From NCBI GenBank assembly GCA_041394885.1, contig JAWKHI010000006.1, positions 1-64,000 of the forward strand: DNA of 64,000 nucleotides, given 5' to 3'. Within the stretch, counting starts at the first letter, position 1; every line of letters starts with the position of its first letter. The translations under genes and the position numbers were made by a program. Positions 63,061-64,000 of the stretch are shown piece after piece. Source of the stretch: DSOI01 sp041394885 (GTDB lineage: Bacteria > Acidobacteriota > Terriglobia > Bryobacterales > Bryobacteraceae). The notes under the pieces were generated by a model. It worked only from the letters and a program-made list of their open reading frames with translations, was not told where the DNA came from and did no database searches.

Positions 63061-64000
63061 CTACTTGTAGGCAATCGCCGCGCTGGACGGACCAGCGAGG
63101 TGGAGTACTTCAAAGCGCCGGAAACCGGCGTCCTCACACCATTTGCGGAAATCGGCCCCGGAGAAATCGAAGGCGTCGCCGAACTCGATCAGCATGTTCA
63201 GGGACATAAGGAGCCCGAACAGATTCTCGCGCCGTGCGTCGTCGATGAGAGCCTCCACGGCCACAAGTGCTCCGCCTTTGGGCAGAGCGTCGTAGGCGGA
63301 GCGGATGAGATGCATCTTTTTCTCGAGGTTCCAGTCATGAAGAATCATCCCCATGGTGATGACATCGGCCTTGGGAAGGGGATCCTTGAAAAAATCGCCC
63401 CCCGCGGTCCGGATCCGGCCGCTCAGCCCGGCGGCGGCGATGTGCCGTTGCGCGATGGGCGCCACTTGCGGCAGATCGAAAGAGACACACTGGAGGTGCG
63501 GATGGACCTTCGCGGCCTCGATACAGAGCAGTCCGGTTGCGCCACCCACATCGCATAGCGTGTTGAACCTGGAGAAATCGAACTTCGCGGCCAGCGCCTC
63601 AAAATTGATCCGCGAGAGACCCGTCATCGCGCCCATGAACTGCTCGAGCCGGGGGAGTTCCTCGTACAACTCCTCGAAAACGCCCTTCATCCCGTGCTTG
63701 GCTTCGTTCTGCGGCTTGCCGGTGCGAAGGGCCTCGGGAAGGTCATGCCAGAACTTGAACAGACGGTCGTTCAGCATCACCAGGATGCCGCCCACATACC
63801 GGGGACTGCTCCGGTCCAGATAGAGTGAACCGGCCGGAGTGTTGCCATAGCGCCCCGCGGGGCCGTCCCCCTGACGATCAAGGAAACCCATCGCCACCAA
63901 GGCATCGAAGAAATCGCCGATCGCGCGCGGATGGATACCTATTTCACCGCCGAGTTCATCGCCGGTGAGACGCCGTTCGCCGAGCTTGGTGAATAGGTCG
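63061..64000 (-). CDS. O-methyltransferase family 2 (SAM-dependent), N-terminal end missing
   Basis: At least 313 residues; the frame is open to the right window edge. The N-terminal part is a winged-helix dimerisation domain (GFLDRQG, GRYGNTPAGSLYLD). The catalytic domain has DVGGATGLLCIEAAKVHP (SAM loop), SFDLPQVAPIAQRH and GMILHDWNLEKK with the His/Asp region of plant-type O-methyltransferases and CrtF-like enzymes. Acts probably on a hydroxylated aromatic or polyene; substrate unknown. It lies convergent with ubiD (25 bp), which gives no operon link. Confidence 0.85.
   Translation of the reverse strand, partial: DLFTKLGERRLTGDELGGEIGIHPRAIGDFFDALVAMGFLDRQGDGPAGRYGNTPAGSLYLDRSSPRYVGGILVMLNDRLFKFWHDLPEALRTGKPQNEAKHGMKGVFEELYEELPRLEQFMGAMTGLSRINFEALAAKFDFSRFNTLCDVGGATGLLCIEAAKVHPHLQCVSFDLPQVAPIAQRHIAAAGLSGRIRTAGGDFFKDPLPKADVITMGMILHDWNLEKKMHLIRSAYDALPKGGALVAVEALIDDARRENLFGLLMSLNMLIEFGDAFDFSGADFRKWCEDAGFRRFEVLHLAGPSSAAIAYK

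Overview
The window is GC-rich bacterial chromosome that most resembles Acidobacteriota of the Solibacter/Bryobacter kind. This is inferred from gene families, not from a marker gene: a VWA/BACON protein with a Solibacter-type C-terminal domain, a TPR-tailed Ser/Thr kinase coupled to an acidobacterial-type ECF sigma factor, a DUF1592/DUF1552 secreted pair, Tat-exported enzymes and many multihaem cytochromes. No tRNA, rRNA, CRISPR array, transposase or phage gene was recognised.

Layout. 0-3.1 kb: start of a polysaccharide deacetylase, then a two-gene molybdenum hydroxylase (IorA/IorB type). 3.1-6.8 kb: an alpha/beta hydrolase plus TctC-TctB-TctA solute transporter operon, with tctB frameshifted. 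6.8-15.0 kb: a large secreted VWA/BACON protein whose 3' third carries seven apparent single-base indels, a membrane Ser/Thr kinase with TPRs, and its ECF sigma factor. 15.0-16.7 kb: a secreted esterase and a decayed gluconate-dehydrogenase subunit 3 gene. 16.7-27.1 kb: an exopolysaccharide locus (WbaP, three glycosyltransferases, Wzy, Wza and Wzc-like proteins on the minus strand; Wzx and GT2 divergent). 27.2-32.2 kb: DUF1592-type cytochrome and DUF1552 protein.

32.2-40.2 kb: an envelope-stress-like cluster. A three-gene operon separates the functions of an MprF/LpiA-AcvB system (aminoacyl-phosphatidylglycerol synthase, VirJ/AcvB-like hydrolase, flippase). Around it lie two paralogous tiny secreted Lys/His/Gln-rich proteins that share a conserved leader, a NarL-type two-component system, DedA and a cNMP/DUF1003 protein. 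40.2-45.0 kb: sugar-acid enzymes (DUF4380, KduD-like, Zn dehydrogenase), a secreted monohaem protein, a degenerate receiver and a tandem universal stress protein.

45.2-53.9 kb: a multihaem electron-transfer island. It has an OmcA/MtrC-like decahaem protein, a DmsE/MtrA-like decahaem protein and an MtrB-like barrel; then, behind a terminator and a near-perfect sigma-54 promoter, a small monohaem cytochrome, a membrane protein and a NapC/NrfH-like quinol-side cytochrome; then a convergent heptahaem cytochrome and cytochrome b. Together these could carry electrons from the quinone pool to the cell surface. 54.0-60.8 kb: ECF sigma, a membrane anti-sigma/FecR fusion, and two ABC ATPase/permease pairs in one tightly overlapped operon. 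60.8-64.0 kb: FabG, UbiD decarboxylase and a partial O-methyltransferase.

Sixteen gene junctions use 4-base stop/start overlaps, often with GTG or TTG starts, and these fix many start sites. Frameshifts cluster in a few genes and may be sequencing or assembly errors rather than biology.
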